A stretch of DNA of 64,000 nt from Fusarium oxysporum f. sp. lycopersici 4287 (taxonomy: Eukaryota; Ascomycota; Sordariomycetes; Hypocreales; Nectriaceae), in NCBI RefSeq assembly GCF_000149955.1, contig NC_030988.1:2749355-2813354 (forward strand). The letters run 5' to 3'. Position numbers and translations under genes: made by a program. This document shows, piece by piece, positions 62,554 to 64,000 of the stretch. The notes below the pieces were generated by a model. That model made no database searches. It saw only the letters and a list, made by a program, of their open reading frames with translations, and was not told the DNA's origin. Position 1 is the first letter of the stretch, and every line of letters starts with the position of its first letter.

Positions 62554-64000
62554 ATGCCTCAATCATCTTATACGGAGGACGATGTTATCCAGGCCATACT
62601 AGATGTCACAGAAAATGGCCTCTCCCAGAACCAGGCCGCCCAGAAGAACGGCGTGCCTCCGACCACTCTCTCTGACCGATTAAGAGGCCTACCGTCAAAA
62701 TCCGAGGTCACCCAGCCTGCTCAGCTGCTATCCAAGTCGGAGGAGTCCAGATTGGTTACCTGGATACTTCGACAAGAGGCCTTGGGCTATACTCCTTCTC
62801 ACAGTCAAGTTCGCGCCACCGTTGCTGCCCTCTTGAGACAGCAAGGACGGGAAAGGCCTATCGGTGTACACTGGCTAGCTAGGTTCATTAAACGCCATGA
62901 CGATATCAAGACGAAGGTGGGGAAACGCCAGGAAACTGCAAGGTCCAATTCCTTTACCCCAATGGCCGTCAATTGGTACTTTGATATCCGGGAGAGCGAA
63001 TATGGCTGGATCAAACCGGAGAACACGGTTAATGTTGACGAGGGCGGTATCATGGCTGGATTTGGTGAGTATTGATCATTTTTGCTACCAAACTCACTAA
63101 TCCACTGAAAAATATAGGCTTGGATTCCTTGGTCATTGGCAGTAGCGATCCTAGGAGGAAGGCCTTCCTCAAGGGCTCGCAGTCCCGCACTTGGACTACC
63201 TTTATCGAAGCCGTCACCGCAGATGGTCATCTTCTGAAGCCGGGGATTATTTTCAAAGGTAAAGAGCTTCAGCAACAGTGGTTTATCGACGAGCTCCGGG
63301 GGATCGCCGACTGGTATTATATCACGTCCGACAATGGCTGGACGGACAACCATATCGCAGTCGAGTGGCTCAAGGAGGTCTATCTGCCTCAAACGCAACC
63401 GGCGGATGAGTCTGATGCAAGGCTCATCATATTAGATGGCCATGGAAGCCATGTATCTGTGAGTATCTACCTGTTCTAGATCAGAAATGCCGCTGACGGC
63501 GCTGACTGAAAATCCAGGATGAGTAGATGGCTACGTGCTTTTTGAACAACGTATATTGCTGTTACCTGCCTGCACACTGCTCTCATGGGCTGCAGCCGCT
63601 GGATAATGGCGTCTTCAATGTATCCAAGGCTGCCTACCGAAAAGAACTGCAGAAACTCGCCAGCCTGACCGATTCTGCGCCGGTAGACAAGGTCAACTTC
63701 ATCAAGGCCTATGCCAAGGCCAGGGAAGTGGGTATGACGAAGAAAAATATACTCTCAGGCTGGAGAGTGACTGGAAACTGGCCGATTTCACGGCGGAAAG
63801 CGCTCATACATCCTGAGATTCAGCCGGACAAGAAGGAAGCAACGCCCGGGTCGGACGGCCACCGAGACGGGCAAGTCGACTCTGATAATACGCCAAAGAC
63901 CAGCCGCCACATCCGAGATATGGGGAAGAACAAGAGCCCATCAACAAGAAGGCGCTATTCTGTGATATCGAAAGGGTTTGAAGCTCAAGAGTCAAAGATC
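62554..64000 (+). pseudogene. Second pogo/Tigger-type transposase, with in-frame stop, runs off the window
   Basis: Exons 62554-63064 and 63118-63461, then about 63519 onward. Helix-turn-helix region (GLSQNQAAQKNGVPPTTLSD), CENP-B-type region (YTPSHSQVRATVAALLRQQG ... HWLARFIKRHDDI), first catalytic Asp in NVDEGGIMAGFG, second in LIILDGHGSHVS, third in LQPLDNGVFNVSKAAYRKEL. Just after the third junction the reading is DE, TAG, MATCFLNNVYCCYLPAH: a stop in otherwise well-kept sequence, where an aromatic residue (for example Trp TGG) would fit. The coding frame continues open to the window edge. Inactive unless spliced differently. Confidence 0.82.

Noticed and set aside
1..64000. CRISPR arrays, rRNA and tRNA genes
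   Set aside because: No regularly spaced repeats, no rRNA-like block and no convincing tRNA box pair were seen.

Overview
Nuclear DNA of a filamentous ascomycete (Pezizomycotina). The grounds are introns of about 45-170 bp with GT/AG ends and CTAAC/CTGAC-like branch sites, the fungal cation-transport families ENA, NHA, HAK and TRK, and transposon families typical of this group (hAT, pogo/Fot, Copia, LINE), several with RIP-like Gln-to-stop changes. The genus cannot be fixed from the sequence alone. Exon boundaries below are my own readings; each multi-exon model closes in frame.

Layout. 1-25.1 kb is a dense block of alkali-cation homeostasis genes: ENA-type Na+/K+ export ATPase A (minus, cut by the window edge), a Na+/H+ antiporter (plus), an intact Hal4/Sat4-like kinase (plus) facing a decayed second kinase (minus), ENA ATPase B (minus), a HAK K+ transporter (plus) and TRK channel-transporter 1 (plus). 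25.4-32.4 kb holds a fresh full-length Copia element and pogo-type MITEs, one split by a solo LTR. 32.5-37.5 kb carries a chromate transporter and an alpha-arrestin whose 3' end is replaced by an hAT end. 37.3-47.1 kb is a transposon nest: hAT fragments, solo LTRs and an intact pogo element inside a BED-only hAT element. 47.8-53.3 kb returns to the ion theme with an intact TRK 2, a RING-H2 membrane protein and a decayed second HAK. 54-64 kb is a second nest: three chained hAT elements, a LINE and another pogo element.

How the genes fit together. Uptake (HAK, TRK x2), efflux (ENA x2, Na+/H+ antiporter), kinases of the family that controls Trk transporters, and two ubiquitin-type trafficking factors (a PPxY arrestin and a RING-H2 protein) lie within about 53 kb. 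ENA, kinase, HAK and TRK each occur twice, with one copy dead for kinase and HAK. This looks like a duplicated and partly decaying salt/potassium island in a transposon-rich compartment, and is the main candidate for an undescribed system. The intact HAK is unusual: it has lost two conserved acidic residues while staying open over its whole length.

The most curious small-scale signal is the modular design of the pogo-type terminal inverted repeats: a constant core plus a 9-bp word that is duplicated within each repeat but differs between elements.
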